Shown here one piece after another: positions 25,079 to 33,135 of a DNA stretch of 64,000 nucleotides. The stretch covers positions 291,979-355,978 of the forward strand of contig NZ_PYOD01000005.1 in the NCBI RefSeq assembly GCF_003026285.1. Direction: 5' to 3'. The DNA is from Photobacterium profundum. GTDB taxonomy: Bacteria > Pseudomonadota > Gammaproteobacteria > Enterobacterales > Vibrionaceae. Below the pieces are notes generated by a model. The model saw only the letters and a program-made list of their open reading frames with translations. It did not search any database and was not told the DNA's origin. The position numbers were made by a program, and so were the translations under genes. Numbering within the stretch: the stretch's first letter is position 1; each line of letters starts with the position of its first letter.

Positions 25079-25861
25079 ATGCCAAAGTTTGCTGCCAATT
25101 TATCCATGTTATTTACAGAATTTGATTTTCTTGACCGTTTTGAAATTGCTGCCGATGCCGGGTTTCAAGGGGTGGAGTACTTATTTCCATATGCGAATAC
25201 GCCCGAAGAAATTAAACAGCGATTAGATAAGTTTAATTTGAAACAAGTGCTGTTTAATTTACCTGCAGGCAATTGGGAAGTTGGGGATCGAGGAATTGCT
25301 GTTGATCCTACCCGTACCGATGAATTTCGATTAGGCGTTCCCCAAGCAATCGCGTATGCAAAAGCTTTAGGCTGCAATCAAGTGAACTGTTTAGCCGGTA
25401 TTGTGCCCGCAGGTGTTAACCAAGAACAAGCAACAGAAACGTTTGTGACTAACCTGCGTTTTGCCGCGGGTGAATTAGAGAAAGCGGGAATCAGTTTGGT
25501 GATTGAAGCTATTAATACCCGTGATATCCCAGGTTTTTACTTAACAAACACGGCTCAGGCACTGGATATTATTGAGCAGGTTGGCAGTAAGAACCTACGT
25601 TTCCAATATGACATTTATCATATGCAAATTATGGAAGGCGATCTTGCCCCAACGTTAAGTCAGCATATTGAGTACATTCAACATATCCAATTAGCTGATA
25701 ACCCTGGGCGACATGAACCGGGTACTGGTGAAATCAACTATCCGTTTATTTTACAGCATCTCGATAATATCGGTTATCAAGGTTGGGTTGGGTGCGAATA
25801 TAAACCTAAAACCACCACGTTAGCGGGTATCGGCTGGCTTAAAGCATTCAACCAAATCTAA
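25079..25861 (+). CDS. hyi: Hydroxypyruvate isomerase
   Basis: A 260-residue enzyme of the xylose-isomerase-like TIM-barrel family that interconverts hydroxypyruvate and tartronate semialdehyde. The N-terminus 'KFAANLSMLFTEFDFLDRFEIAADAGFQGVEYLFPY' and 'FNLPAGNWEVGDRGIA' are characteristic; metal ligands lie in 'VIEAINTRDIPGFYL', 'FQYDIYHMQIMEGD' and 'QLADNPGRHEPGTGEINY'. The start at 25079 is chosen over one five codons earlier because AAGGGA sits before it. The gap to glxR is 11 bp. Confidence 0.93.
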   Translation: MPKFAANLSMLFTEFDFLDRFEIAADAGFQGVEYLFPYANTPEEIKQRLDKFNLKQVLFNLPAGNWEVGDRGIAVDPTRTDEFRLGVPQAIAYAKALGCNQVNCLAGIVPAGVNQEQATETFVTNLRFAAGELEKAGISLVIEAINTRDIPGFYLTNTAQALDIIEQVGSKNLRFQYDIYHMQIMEGDLAPTLSQHIEYIQHIQLADNPGRHEPGTGEINYPFILQHLDNIGYQGWVGCEYKPKTTTLAGIGWLKAFNQI

Positions 25862-25872
25862 GGAGAGACACA

Positions 25873-26760
25873 ATGAGTACAATTGCATTTATTGGTACAG
25901 GGATTATGGGAAAACCAATGGCAGTAAACTTGCAAAAAGCAGGTTATCAGTTAGTTTTTTCAGAACATTTCAATCAAGTGCCAACTGATTTGATTGCGGC
26001 TGGTGGCATTGCATTCCCAACGCCGAAAGCAGCGACAGAGCAAGCGGATTACATTATTTTAATGCTACCGAATACACCTCAAGTGGAAGAAGTACTCTTT
26101 GGCAAAAGTGGTGTAGAAGAAGCGCTTACGGCTGGTAAAGTTGTTATCGATATGAGTTCGATTTCACCGATTGAAACCAAGCAATTTGCCGCACGTGTGA
26201 AAGAGTCGGGTGCAGAATATTTAGATGCCCCTGTTTCTGGTGGTGAAGTGGGCGCAATCAATGCTGCATTAACCATTATGGTGGGTGGTGAAGAGTCAAG
26301 TTTCGAAAAAGCCAAACCTTTATTTGAAGTTATGGGTAAAAATATAACGTTAGTGGGTGAAAGTGGTGCTGGGCAAATCTGTAAAGTTGCCAACCAAATT
26401 ATTGTGGCGTTAAACATTGAAGCGGTATCAGAGGCATTGGTGTTTGCATCTAAAGCAGGGGCAGATCCGGCGCGTGTACGCGAAGCACTAATGGGGGGAT
26501 TTGCTAACTCGAAAATTCTAGAAGTACATGGTGAGCGTATGATTAAAGGTACGTTTGACCCAGGCTTTAAAATTGCGTTGCACCAGAAAGATCTTAATCT
26601 TGCGATTAGCGGTGCGAAAACGTTAGGGGTGAGCTTACCCAATACGGTGATGGCACAAGGCTTATTCGACCAATGTGTCGCAATGGGCGGGGAAGGTTGG
26701 GATCACTCTGCCATGATCCGTGCCATTGAGCAGTTAGCTGATCACGAAATACGTAAATAG
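25873..26760 (+). CDS. glxR: Tartronate semialdehyde reductase
   Basis: A 295-residue NAD(P)-dependent dehydrogenase of the beta-hydroxyacid family that reduces tartronate semialdehyde to D-glycerate. It shows the Rossmann motif 'IAFIGTGIMGKPMAVNLQKAGY', the substrate motif 'YLDAPVSGGEVGAINAALTIMVGG', and the catalytic lysine in 'GAGQICKVANQIIVALNIEAVSEA' (K in GQICKVANQ). Length is normal. It is the last gene of the tight gcl-hyi-glxR group; a structured gap separates it from the glycerate kinase. Confidence 0.94.
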   Translation: MSTIAFIGTGIMGKPMAVNLQKAGYQLVFSEHFNQVPTDLIAAGGIAFPTPKAATEQADYIILMLPNTPQVEEVLFGKSGVEEALTAGKVVIDMSSISPIETKQFAARVKESGAEYLDAPVSGGEVGAINAALTIMVGGEESSFEKAKPLFEVMGKNITLVGESGAGQICKVANQIIVALNIEAVSEALVFASKAGADPARVREALMGGFANSKILEVHGERMIKGTFDPGFKIALHQKDLNLAISGAKTLGVSLPNTVMAQGLFDQCVAMGGEGWDHSAMIRAIEQLADHEIRK

Positions 26761-27104
26761 AACATTTATTTATTATCAATTTATGATGATAGTTAGTCAT
26801 TGGAAACTCACTGGCTAACAGTTTCAAGCAGACACATTAATAAAACGCGTATGTTACGTCTCCTTAGTACGCGTTCCCGAAGCAACATGGATTTATGGGC
26901 TATCAAGTCATGTTTTTAGACACCAAGACCAAGGTAACTAAGAGTACATGGTTTGAAGGCTCAAACTCTGACAGGCAATCTGTGTATAGCTTCGGGATCC
27001 TTTCCTTTTTCTTTTTGTTATCCGATTTTTTGTTTTTATTATCACTATTTACATCATCTGAATTTTAATCTCTTTGTTTAATAGACCGCGCAGGAAGCCA
27101 ATTT
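26761..27104. other. Structured gap before the glycerate kinase gene
   Basis: 344 bp without a gene but with notable inverted repeats. AACGCGTA / TACGCGTT lie at 26844-26851 and 26868-26875. TCCCGAAGC (26875-26883) faces GCTTCGGGA (26989-26997), enclosing about 105 nt with smaller hairpins (GTTTGA-AGGC-TCAAAC). A pyrimidine tract TCCTTTCCTTTTTC follows. This could be an mRNA leader element or a small RNA with its terminator; see findings. Confidence 0.45.
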
Positions 27105-28442
27105 ATGAGCTACGTCAATAAGAACATTAATAGCAATGCCTTTTTATTATCACTGTTTGAATGCGCCATTGATGAAGCCTTACCCTATGGGCATATTGCG
27201 AAGTATTTACCTGATGACAAAACAGGTAAAGCCATCGTGATTGGTGCAGGAAAAGCGGCGGCATCTATGGCGGCAGAATTAGAAGCTGTTTGGCAGGGTG
27301 AGTTACAAGGTGTTGTGGTAACGCGTTATGGTCATACAGTTGCGGCGAACAACCCTCACATGGCTTCTGATTTATTAAAAAGGGCTACTACGTCGTCAAA
27401 AATAGAGGTTATCGAAGCCGCGCATCCGGTTCCTGATGCCGCTGGGCAAGCGGTTGGTGAGCGTATTCTCTCGTTAGTGTCTGAACTTTGCGAAGATGAC
27501 GTCGTGATATGTTTACTGTCGGGTGGTGGCTCTGCATTAATGAGTTTATCCGCAGAAGGGCTGACCTTAAGTGATAAACAAACGATTAATAAAGCGTTAT
27601 TGAAGTCGGGTGCCGCGATAGATGAAATGAACTGTGTGCGCAAACACCTATCAGCCATTAAAGGTGGGCGACTAGCTAAAGCGGTTCACCCTGCAAAATT
27701 GATTTCATTAGCAATTTCAGATGTGCCTGGTGATGATACCAGCGTGATAGCGTCGGGTCCTACGGTGGCTGATTCAACAACCCGTTTTGATGCACTGGCC
27801 ATTTTGGAACGTTACGACATTGAAATACCTACAGCTGTTTTTCAATGGTTGAATAACCCGAAGTCCGAAACAATAAAGCCAAATGATCCCTGTTTAGCGA
27901 ACAGTGAAATCCATATTGTTGCTACGCCGCAATCAGCGTTAGAGGCGGCGGCGAATAAAGCGATACAGCAGGGTATTCCTGCTTATATATTGAGTGATTG
28001 TATTGAAGGTGAAGCGCGAGATGTCGCAAAAGTGCATGCAGCTATCGCTAAGCAAATTGCTGAAAAAGGACAGCCATTTAAAGCACCTTGTGTGTTGTTA
28101 TCTGGCGGCGAAACAACCGTAACAGTAAAAGGAACTGGGCGGGGTGGGCGCAATAGTGAGTTTCTACTTAGCTTATATAATGAGCTGCAAGGGCATCCTC
28201 AAATACATGCGCTTGCAGGCGATACCGATGGCATTGACGGTGTAGAAGACAATGCAGGGGCTTGTATTACTCCTGATAGCTTTGCTCGTGGTCAGCGATT
28301 AGGGCTAAATCCGCAGCATTATCTTGATAACAACGATGGTTATCATTTTTTCTTGGCACTGGAATCATTAGTGATTACGGGTCCAACGCTCACTAATGTA
28401 AATGACTTTCGTGCTTTGTTGATTTTACCTGCTAAAAAGTAA
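27105..28442 (+). CDS. Glycerate 2-kinase (MOFRL/TtuD type)
   Basis: A 445-residue kinase that phosphorylates D-glycerate to 2-phosphoglycerate. The N-terminal domain shows 'KAIVIGAGKAAASMAAELE' and 'LLSGGGSALMSLSAEGLTLSDKQTINKALLKSGAAIDEMNCVRKHLSAIKGGRLA'. The C-terminal MOFRL domain shows 'LLSGGETTVTVKGTGRGGRNSEFLL' and 'AGDTDGIDGVEDNAGA'. This is the GCK-II class, unlike the GarK/GlxK class of E. coli. It completes the route from glyoxylate to glycolysis. It follows glxR after a structured 344-bp gap, so it may have its own promoter. Confidence 0.92.
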   Translation: MSYVNKNINSNAFLLSLFECAIDEALPYGHIAKYLPDDKTGKAIVIGAGKAAASMAAELEAVWQGELQGVVVTRYGHTVAANNPHMASDLLKRATTSSKIEVIEAAHPVPDAAGQAVGERILSLVSELCEDDVVICLLSGGGSALMSLSAEGLTLSDKQTINKALLKSGAAIDEMNCVRKHLSAIKGGRLAKAVHPAKLISLAISDVPGDDTSVIASGPTVADSTTRFDALAILERYDIEIPTAVFQWLNNPKSETIKPNDPCLANSEIHIVATPQSALEAAANKAIQQGIPAYILSDCIEGEARDVAKVHAAIAKQIAEKGQPFKAPCVLLSGGETTVTVKGTGRGGRNSEFLLSLYNELQGHPQIHALAGDTDGIDGVEDNAGACITPDSFARGQRLGLNPQHYLDNNDGYHFFLALESLVITGPTLTNVNDFRALLILPAKK

Positions 28443-28549
28443 GCTGATGGGTTATCATTTAGTGTGTTATTTGAACTATTATTTAAGTCACTGATTAAAA
28501 AAACGTAACCCGCTGAAGGGTGAATATTGATTAGCAAGGAGGCTATCTA

Positions 28550-28912
28550 GTGTCTAAGCATGCAGTGAAATATTGGAATGTACTTTCAGAATCGAGCCGA
28601 AACCGATGGAAAGCTCTCGAACAAACCAATGGTATGATCGAGCAAGTGACTCTCAGTAAAGATGATGCAACAGGGGAATATACTCGTTTAACTCGCTTTA
28701 AGTCAGGGGCAGATACGAGCTCATTTGGTAGTGACCACCATCCGCATCCTGAAGAAGTCTTTATTATTTCTGGTCGGTTATATGACCAAACTAATAAGGC
28801 ATGGCTTGAACAAGGCCATTACGCGAGCCGTTCACCAGGTGAAGTGCATGGTCCATTCTTTTGTGAACAAGAATGCATTGTATTAGAGATATCGACATCA
28901 AAGACGTTTTGA
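28550..28912 (+). CDS. Small cupin-domain protein
   Basis: A 120-residue single-domain cupin. The metal site is visible as 'HHPHPEEVFIISGRLYD' and a later histidine in 'SPGEVHGPFFCEQECIVLEIS'. The start is GTG at 28550, preceded by the strong ribosome site AAGGAGG; the next in-frame ATG is well inside. It lies 107 bp after the glycerate kinase gene, so it probably belongs to the glyoxylate unit, ended by a terminator. Its substrate is unknown; an isomerase or dioxygenase role in sugar-acid metabolism is only a guess. Confidence 0.8.
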   Translation: MSKHAVKYWNVLSESSRNRWKALEQTNGMIEQVTLSKDDATGEYTRLTRFKSGADTSSFGSDHHPHPEEVFIISGRLYDQTNKAWLEQGHYASRSPGEVHGPFFCEQECIVLEISTSKTF

Positions 28913-28959
28913 TTATAAAAACGAACCCTTATACCCAATAGAAGAATGATTACAGTATT

Positions 28960-28990
28960 AGGACTGGCAGTGACCGGTCCTTTTTATTTA
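28960..28990 (+). terminator. Terminator after the cupin gene
   Basis: An 8-bp stem AGGACTGG / CCGGTCCT (one G-U) with loop CAGTGA followed by TTTTATTT. Confidence 0.8.
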
Positions 28991-29030
28991 GGTCAGATCA
29001 AACTTTTTACAAATCCAAGCCTTTTTGAAA

Positions 29031-30137
29031 TTACACATAGCCTACCGATTGTAAAAAGCGCTCGCCTACCATTTGCCCGTGTTCATAGTCTTCCAGTAAA
29101 TGATCTTTTTTACTTAACAAAGGACGACTGCTTAGCGATCTATCTGGTGCTATTTGAATTAAATTAACGTCATTAGGAGGATTGGTTAAAAAGCCTTCGA
29201 CGGCATTATGATTCTTATAATGTGCGATCATGATATCGAGCATTTCAGAACTCATACCAAACTTAGAGACTTTGGCTTGCAAAGTGACTAAACGATATAA
29301 GTGATCGTCATCCATCAACCAACGTTGGTTATTAAGCTTATATTTTGTATGTTCATGATTTTGCTTCAACTCATTGAGTTTATCAGAGAGTTTTTGGTGG
29401 AAATGAATAAGGTGGTGTTTTTCTTTAAACATTCCAATGCGTTTTAAGTAGTGATCCATATTAACTTCGAAATTTTTCCGTTTTTTCTCAACCTGGTTAA
29501 TGGAAAAATCAGTTGCCTCATTAGTCTCTATCCCGTTAATAATCGGAGTGGTGCGTATTACGACGATGTTTTTAAACCCTCTTCGATGTGATTCGTGCAC
29601 CGGAATTGCTGCTGAAACACTGCCATCGATCCATTGCTTATTATCAAAGGTGATGTCGTTGTAATACAGCATCGGGATACCACACGTCGCTTTGAGTGTA
29701 TTAAGCCATTGGTCGGTAAAAATAGGGTAGTAGTAATCTTGTAAGTCAGATTTGTTAGTAACACAAGCCAGTGCATGTTTACCATTCTGTAATACATTAT
29801 TGGCGGTATTGAAATCAAGCGGAATAGCACCATCTTGCTGCACCATATTTAATGCCCAGTCCAAATCCATCGGCTGTTTTTTTCTGATGAATTTATTGAG
29901 ATTAAAGAAGCGGTCGTGCGTGGTGTAATTCAGCACAAAATTAAAGCCTAGACCTTGCTGACGAGCAACATACGTCGCGACGTTAAGTGCGCCTGCCGAT
30001 GTGCCAACATAGAGTGAAAAAGGGTCGAAGTTACGCTCTAGAAATTTATCTAATACACCCGATGCAAAGATCCCTCTTTGACCTCCACCTTGAACAATGA
30101 GTGAAAAGTTATTCCCATCTAAAAAATGTTGATTCAA
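29031..30137 (-). CDS. YjjU-like patatin-family phospholipase
   Basis: A protein of about 368 residues with a patatin hydrolase domain: oxyanion loop 'VQGGGQRGIFASGVLDKFL', nucleophile motif GTSAG in 'LYVGTSAGALN', and the catalytic aspartate in 'WIDGSVSAAIP'. Overall it matches E. coli YjjU, including the C-terminal extension. The start is placed at a TTG (30137) because GGAGG lies 8 nt before it; an ATG 15 bp further up overlaps that ribosome site, and the frame stays open to 30185. It probably cuts membrane lipids, but the physiological role of YjjU proteins is unclear. It is a single gene. Confidence 0.85.
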   Translation of the reverse strand: MNQHFLDGNNFSLIVQGGGQRGIFASGVLDKFLERNFDPFSLYVGTSAGALNVATYVARQQGLGFNFVLNYTTHDRFFNLNKFIRKKQPMDLDWALNMVQQDGAIPLDFNTANNVLQNGKHALACVTNKSDLQDYYYPIFTDQWLNTLKATCGIPMLYYNDITFDNKQWIDGSVSAAIPVHESHRRGFKNIVVIRTTPIINGIETNEATDFSINQVEKKRKNFEVNMDHYLKRIGMFKEKHHLIHFHQKLSDKLNELKQNHEHTKYKLNNQRWLMDDDHLYRLVTLQAKVSKFGMSSEMLDIMIAHYKNHNAVEGFLTNPPNDVNLIQIAPDRSLSSRPLLSKKDHLLEDYEHGQMVGERFLQSVGYV

Positions 30138-30420
30138 TCTACTTACCTCCATACTACAAGAACACTTTTTAGACTTCATACGCAAAACGTATGCTGTTTT
30201 GTTGTGACATAGTAAAAATAGTCCTGTTCGAATATGATTTAACGATCAATCTTAAGCAAGCTTTATTCGTTTTCTATTTTATTTTTCGCTTAATTCGTGA
30301 GGCACATGTAGCGAGGTGACAAAAGATATGTATCTTGTGAGAACTGAGGTATAACACCTTTACAAATCAAAGTGGTGCATTAATATGAAGTGGCTAATAT
30401 AAGGATGTAAAGGTCGATAT

Positions 30421-31038
30421 ATGTCAAAAATAAGAGAAAAAAATCAAGATCTTATCATTGAAGTTGCATGTCGACTATTTGCCTTGCAAGGATATGCAGC
30501 AACAAAAATGGCAGATATTGCCAAAGAAGCGAATATTCCAAAGCCTAATGTTTATTATTATTTCAGTACAAAAGATAACTTGTACCGTGCTGTACTTGAA
30601 AGTGTTATTCAGCCGTTATTAGATGCCTCTAAACCTATAGAGCAGCTCGATGATCCAGCTGAAGCCCTGACTGAATATATCAAAACTAAGTTACGGATCT
30701 CTCGTGATCACCCGTATGCATCAAAAGTATTTGCGAACGAAGTTATGTCGGGAGCAAAGTATTTGCCACAAGATATTGCTGATGGCTTATTACGGCAGTC
30801 AAAAATGATTGTTGAAAAGTTTGAATTATGGATTGAACAGGGCACGATGGCAAAAGTATCCCCTCAGCATCTTATGTTTACTATTTGGGCTTCAACGCAG
30901 ACTTATGCTGATTTCAGTTGGCAAATTTGTAATGTGCTCAACAAGCCTGCATTAGATAATAATGATTATGCTGAAGCGGCAGAGTTTCTAACCCAGTTTG
31001 TGATCAACGGGTGTCAGGTAAAAAGTACTGTGCCATAA
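30421..31038 (+). CDS. RutR-like TetR-family regulator
   Basis: A 205-residue repressor. Residues about 10-55 form the TetR helix-turn-helix ('IIEVACRLFALQGYAATKMADIAKEANIPKPNVYYYFSTKDNLYRAVL'). The rest resembles RutR of E. coli ('HPYASKVFANEVMSGAKYLPQDI', 'PQHLMFTIWASTQTYADFSWQI'), whose pocket binds uracil or thymine and which controls pyrimidine and some purine genes. No rut genes are in the window, but purine catabolism genes lie on both sides, so a role as nucleobase sensor is plausible. No RutR box was spotted by eye. Confidence 0.8.
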   Translation: MSKIREKNQDLIIEVACRLFALQGYAATKMADIAKEANIPKPNVYYYFSTKDNLYRAVLESVIQPLLDASKPIEQLDDPAEALTEYIKTKLRISRDHPYASKVFANEVMSGAKYLPQDIADGLLRQSKMIVEKFELWIEQGTMAKVSPQHLMFTIWASTQTYADFSWQICNVLNKPALDNNDYAEAAEFLTQFVINGCQVKSTVP

Positions 31039-31077
31039 ATTGTCTATATGTCGTTATCAAATTGGTACATTTAACTC

Positions 31078-31110
31078 AGTGGTCTTATAGAATTTATAAA
31101 CCACTTTTTT
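31078..31110 (+). terminator. Terminator of the RutR-like gene
   Basis: AGTGGT / ACCACT with an inner TTATA / TATAA stem, followed by TTTTT, 40 bp after the stop codon. Confidence 0.75.
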
Positions 31111-31152
31111 ATCACGAATAAATGTATTAGAACGACAGCCTTGCCGATAGCT

Positions 31153-32058
31153 TCAGTAAGAAATTACCGTTTGTTCTGTGCGTTGGTGGTGTCGCTTTTC
31201 GTACAGTTGAGCCACTAAATTACAAAGAATCATCATACCCATTACACAGAGCTGAAGGGGGCTGAAGGCTTCCCCCATTATTGTTGCGCCTATTACCATC
31301 GCAAGGATGGGGTTAAATGTACCGAAGAAGCTGAGTTCACTAGTAGTAATCAGTGGGATAGAAAACACATAAGCGCAATAACTGACAGCCGTTACACCGA
31401 CGATCAACCATATGAGTGCCGCCCATTGTGGCAACGTCATTGAAAATGGATCAGCGTAATTGTTGCCACTGAAATAAAGATGCCAATAAGCAATAGGGAG
31501 TAAAATTATCCCGCCAAAAATTAATTTCCAAGTTAATAATTTCCACCAGTAAATTTTCTTCATCACGTGTTTTGTTACTACACTCCCCCCGATCAACACT
31601 GTCATGGCCGCGATCAAAAATCCCACTGATGCGAAGCTAATATCTGCATGACTTGATAGGAATAAATAGGATGCACAGAGAATTAGTACCATTGCAGAGA
31701 GAAGCTGAATCACACTCGGTTTCATTTTATGAACAACAGCCATAACAACCAATCCGATTACTGGCAGTGTAATCATTCCAACACCAACCAGAGCGCTGGG
31801 TAGTTGCATCGCACTTTCAAATAACAAGCTAAAGAATAAGGTGATGTTGATGAAACCAACCAGCAGTAATGAGGGTATTTCTGACATCTTAGGCAAGCTT
31901 GGTTTGATGATGAACAGCAATACCCCAGCGGGTAGCGCGCGCCATGCGGCAAGGGCAAAAGGGGACCAGCCCGCAAAGAATGCTGAAACTGTTGCGTAAG
32001 TGGTTCCCCAGAGAAGTGGTGCTAAAAGGGCGATAAAGACTCTCATGTATGATTCCAT
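31153..32058 (-). CDS. EamA/DMT-family exporter
   Basis: A 301-residue inner-membrane protein with about ten hydrophobic helices in two EamA repeats. It contains 'LLAPLLWGTTYATVSAFFAGWSPFALAAWRALPAG' at the start and 'SELSFFGTFNPILAMVIGATIMGEAFSPLQLCVMGMMILC' near the end. An ATG four codons inside (32046) is an equally possible start; neither has a strong ribosome site. It is divergent from a MarR gene, with two GTAAAG-N3-CTTTA palindromes in the gap just upstream of it, so it is probably an exporter controlled by that regulator. Substrate unknown. Confidence 0.88.
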   Translation of the reverse strand: MESYMRVFIALLAPLLWGTTYATVSAFFAGWSPFALAAWRALPAGVLLFIIKPSLPKMSEIPSLLLVGFINITLFFSLLFESAMQLPSALVGVGMITLPVIGLVVMAVVHKMKPSVIQLLSAMVLILCASYLFLSSHADISFASVGFLIAAMTVLIGGSVVTKHVMKKIYWWKLLTWKLIFGGIILLPIAYWHLYFSGNNYADPFSMTLPQWAALIWLIVGVTAVSYCAYVFSIPLITTSELSFFGTFNPILAMVIGATIMGEAFSPLQLCVMGMMILCNLVAQLYEKRHHQRTEQTVISY

Positions 32059-32069
32059 TTTATCTTAAC

Positions 32070-32116
32070 GTAAAGATACTTTACATAAAGTTTTTGCGAA
32101 GGTAAAGTCACTTTAA
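32070..32116. promoter_or_regulatory. Paired palindromes, candidate MarR operators
   Basis: GTAAAG-ATA-CTTTAC (32070-32084) and GTAAAG-TCA-CTTTAA (32102-32116) are 32 bp apart, about three helix turns, directly before the EamA gene. A further half-site GTAAAG lies near 32428, before the MarR gene. Confidence 0.6.
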
Positions 32117-32139
32117 AAATATCAGCAACGTGAGGTGGT

Positions 32140-32400
32140 ATGGGAGTCAGCAAACCGTTAATAGTTAGAGCGCCGTCATCTTCTTCAGAAACACACCTTT
32201 TTTATCTTTATTCAATTGTTAAGAAGCCAGTAGCGCATTGGTGGGTTATTAACGGGAGGACAATAGAGGCAAAGTATTGCGAAATTGATGGGCTCATTCC
32301 ACAATATACTTTAAGATTGGCACCGCATAGATACGTTTATGAAGCTGATCTTAATGTATTTTTCATACGAAATATGAAAGAGTCAGTTTCAAAAAAATAA
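32140..32400 (+). CDS. Possible small protein, unknown
   Basis: An 86-codon frame with a purine-rich stretch (GAGGTGG) before the ATG. The middle reads like a real protein ('PVAHWWVINGRTIEAKYCEIDGLIPQYTLRLAPHRYVYEADLNVFF'), but the N-terminus is Ser-rich with no clear fold, and no family was recognised. It lies between two divergent regulator/exporter promoters, overlapping possible control DNA. It may be a degraded or recently arisen gene. Low confidence. Confidence 0.3.
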   Translation: MGVSKPLIVRAPSSSSETHLFYLYSIVKKPVAHWWVINGRTIEAKYCEIDGLIPQYTLRLAPHRYVYEADLNVFFIRNMKESVSKK

Positions 32401-32454
32401 AGACCAATGTGTATATCAACTGGTTAGGTAAAGTGGCAATCTTGAGAGAAAATA

Positions 32455-32952
32455 ATGACTAAACAACGCGATCATATTGATCAAATATCGCAACAATGGA
32501 AAGAAAATCATTCTGAACTTGATAATGGTTTGGTGGAAATAATTGGTCGTTTTTCAAGGTTGAATAAGCATTTAGAAAATAAACGAGCGACGGTTTACAG
32601 CGCATTAAATATCAATGCGGGAGAGTTCGATGTCTTGGCGACACTCTATCGGAATGGCTCTCCGTATAAACTGATGCCAAGTGATTTAGTGAAACAAACT
32701 TTGCTGACATCAGGGGCGATGACTAATCGGCTAGACCGGCTTGAGAAAAAGGGCCTGATCCAGCGCGCTCATAGTGATGAAGATAGACGATGTGTAGTTG
32801 TTGGACTGACGGATCCTGGGTTATCGTTAATCCAAAAAGGAAGCGTATTGTATTTTGATAAAGTCGCTACCCTGTATGAGCCATTAACAAATGAAGACCA
32901 AATACAGTTGAATGGCCTGTTAAAGAAGTGGGTAAAGCATTTTGAAGACTAG
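32455..32952 (+). CDS. MarR-family regulator
   Basis: A 165-residue winged-helix regulator. The DNA-binding part is 'LNINAGEFDVLATLYRNGSPYKLMPSDLVKQTLLTSGAMTNRLDRLEKKGLIQRAHSDEDRRCVVVGLTDPGLSLI' (about residues 50-125), with the MarR wing 'DEDRR'. N- and C-terminal helices form the dimer. It is transcribed away from the EamA exporter, the usual repressor-efflux pair, with palindromes in the shared gap. The inducing ligand is unknown. Confidence 0.9.
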   Translation: MTKQRDHIDQISQQWKENHSELDNGLVEIIGRFSRLNKHLENKRATVYSALNINAGEFDVLATLYRNGSPYKLMPSDLVKQTLLTSGAMTNRLDRLEKKGLIQRAHSDEDRRCVVVGLTDPGLSLIQKGSVLYFDKVATLYEPLTNEDQIQLNGLLKKWVKHFED

Positions 32953-33075
32953 TGATTGAGTTTGTTCAGGGTTTTTCTTTTTCAAGGTGGCAAATAATAC
33001 GTGCATTCGATACCGCATTTAGGTTCTTTATGTCTGATTTTTCAATGTTTATCGGATATAGAAAAAAGAGAATAC

Positions 33076-33109
33076 CCAAGGCAAGTTCATATGTAATGGC
33101 CTGCCTTGG
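33076..33109. terminator. Hairpin between convergent genes
   Basis: CCAAGGCA / TGCCTTGG form an 8-bp stem with an 18-nt loop between the MarR gene and the convergent deaminase gene. On the minus strand a T-run follows about 10 nt later; on the plus strand there is none. Confidence 0.4.
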
Positions 33110-33135
33110 AAGGGCGCTATGTGATAAACAAATGT

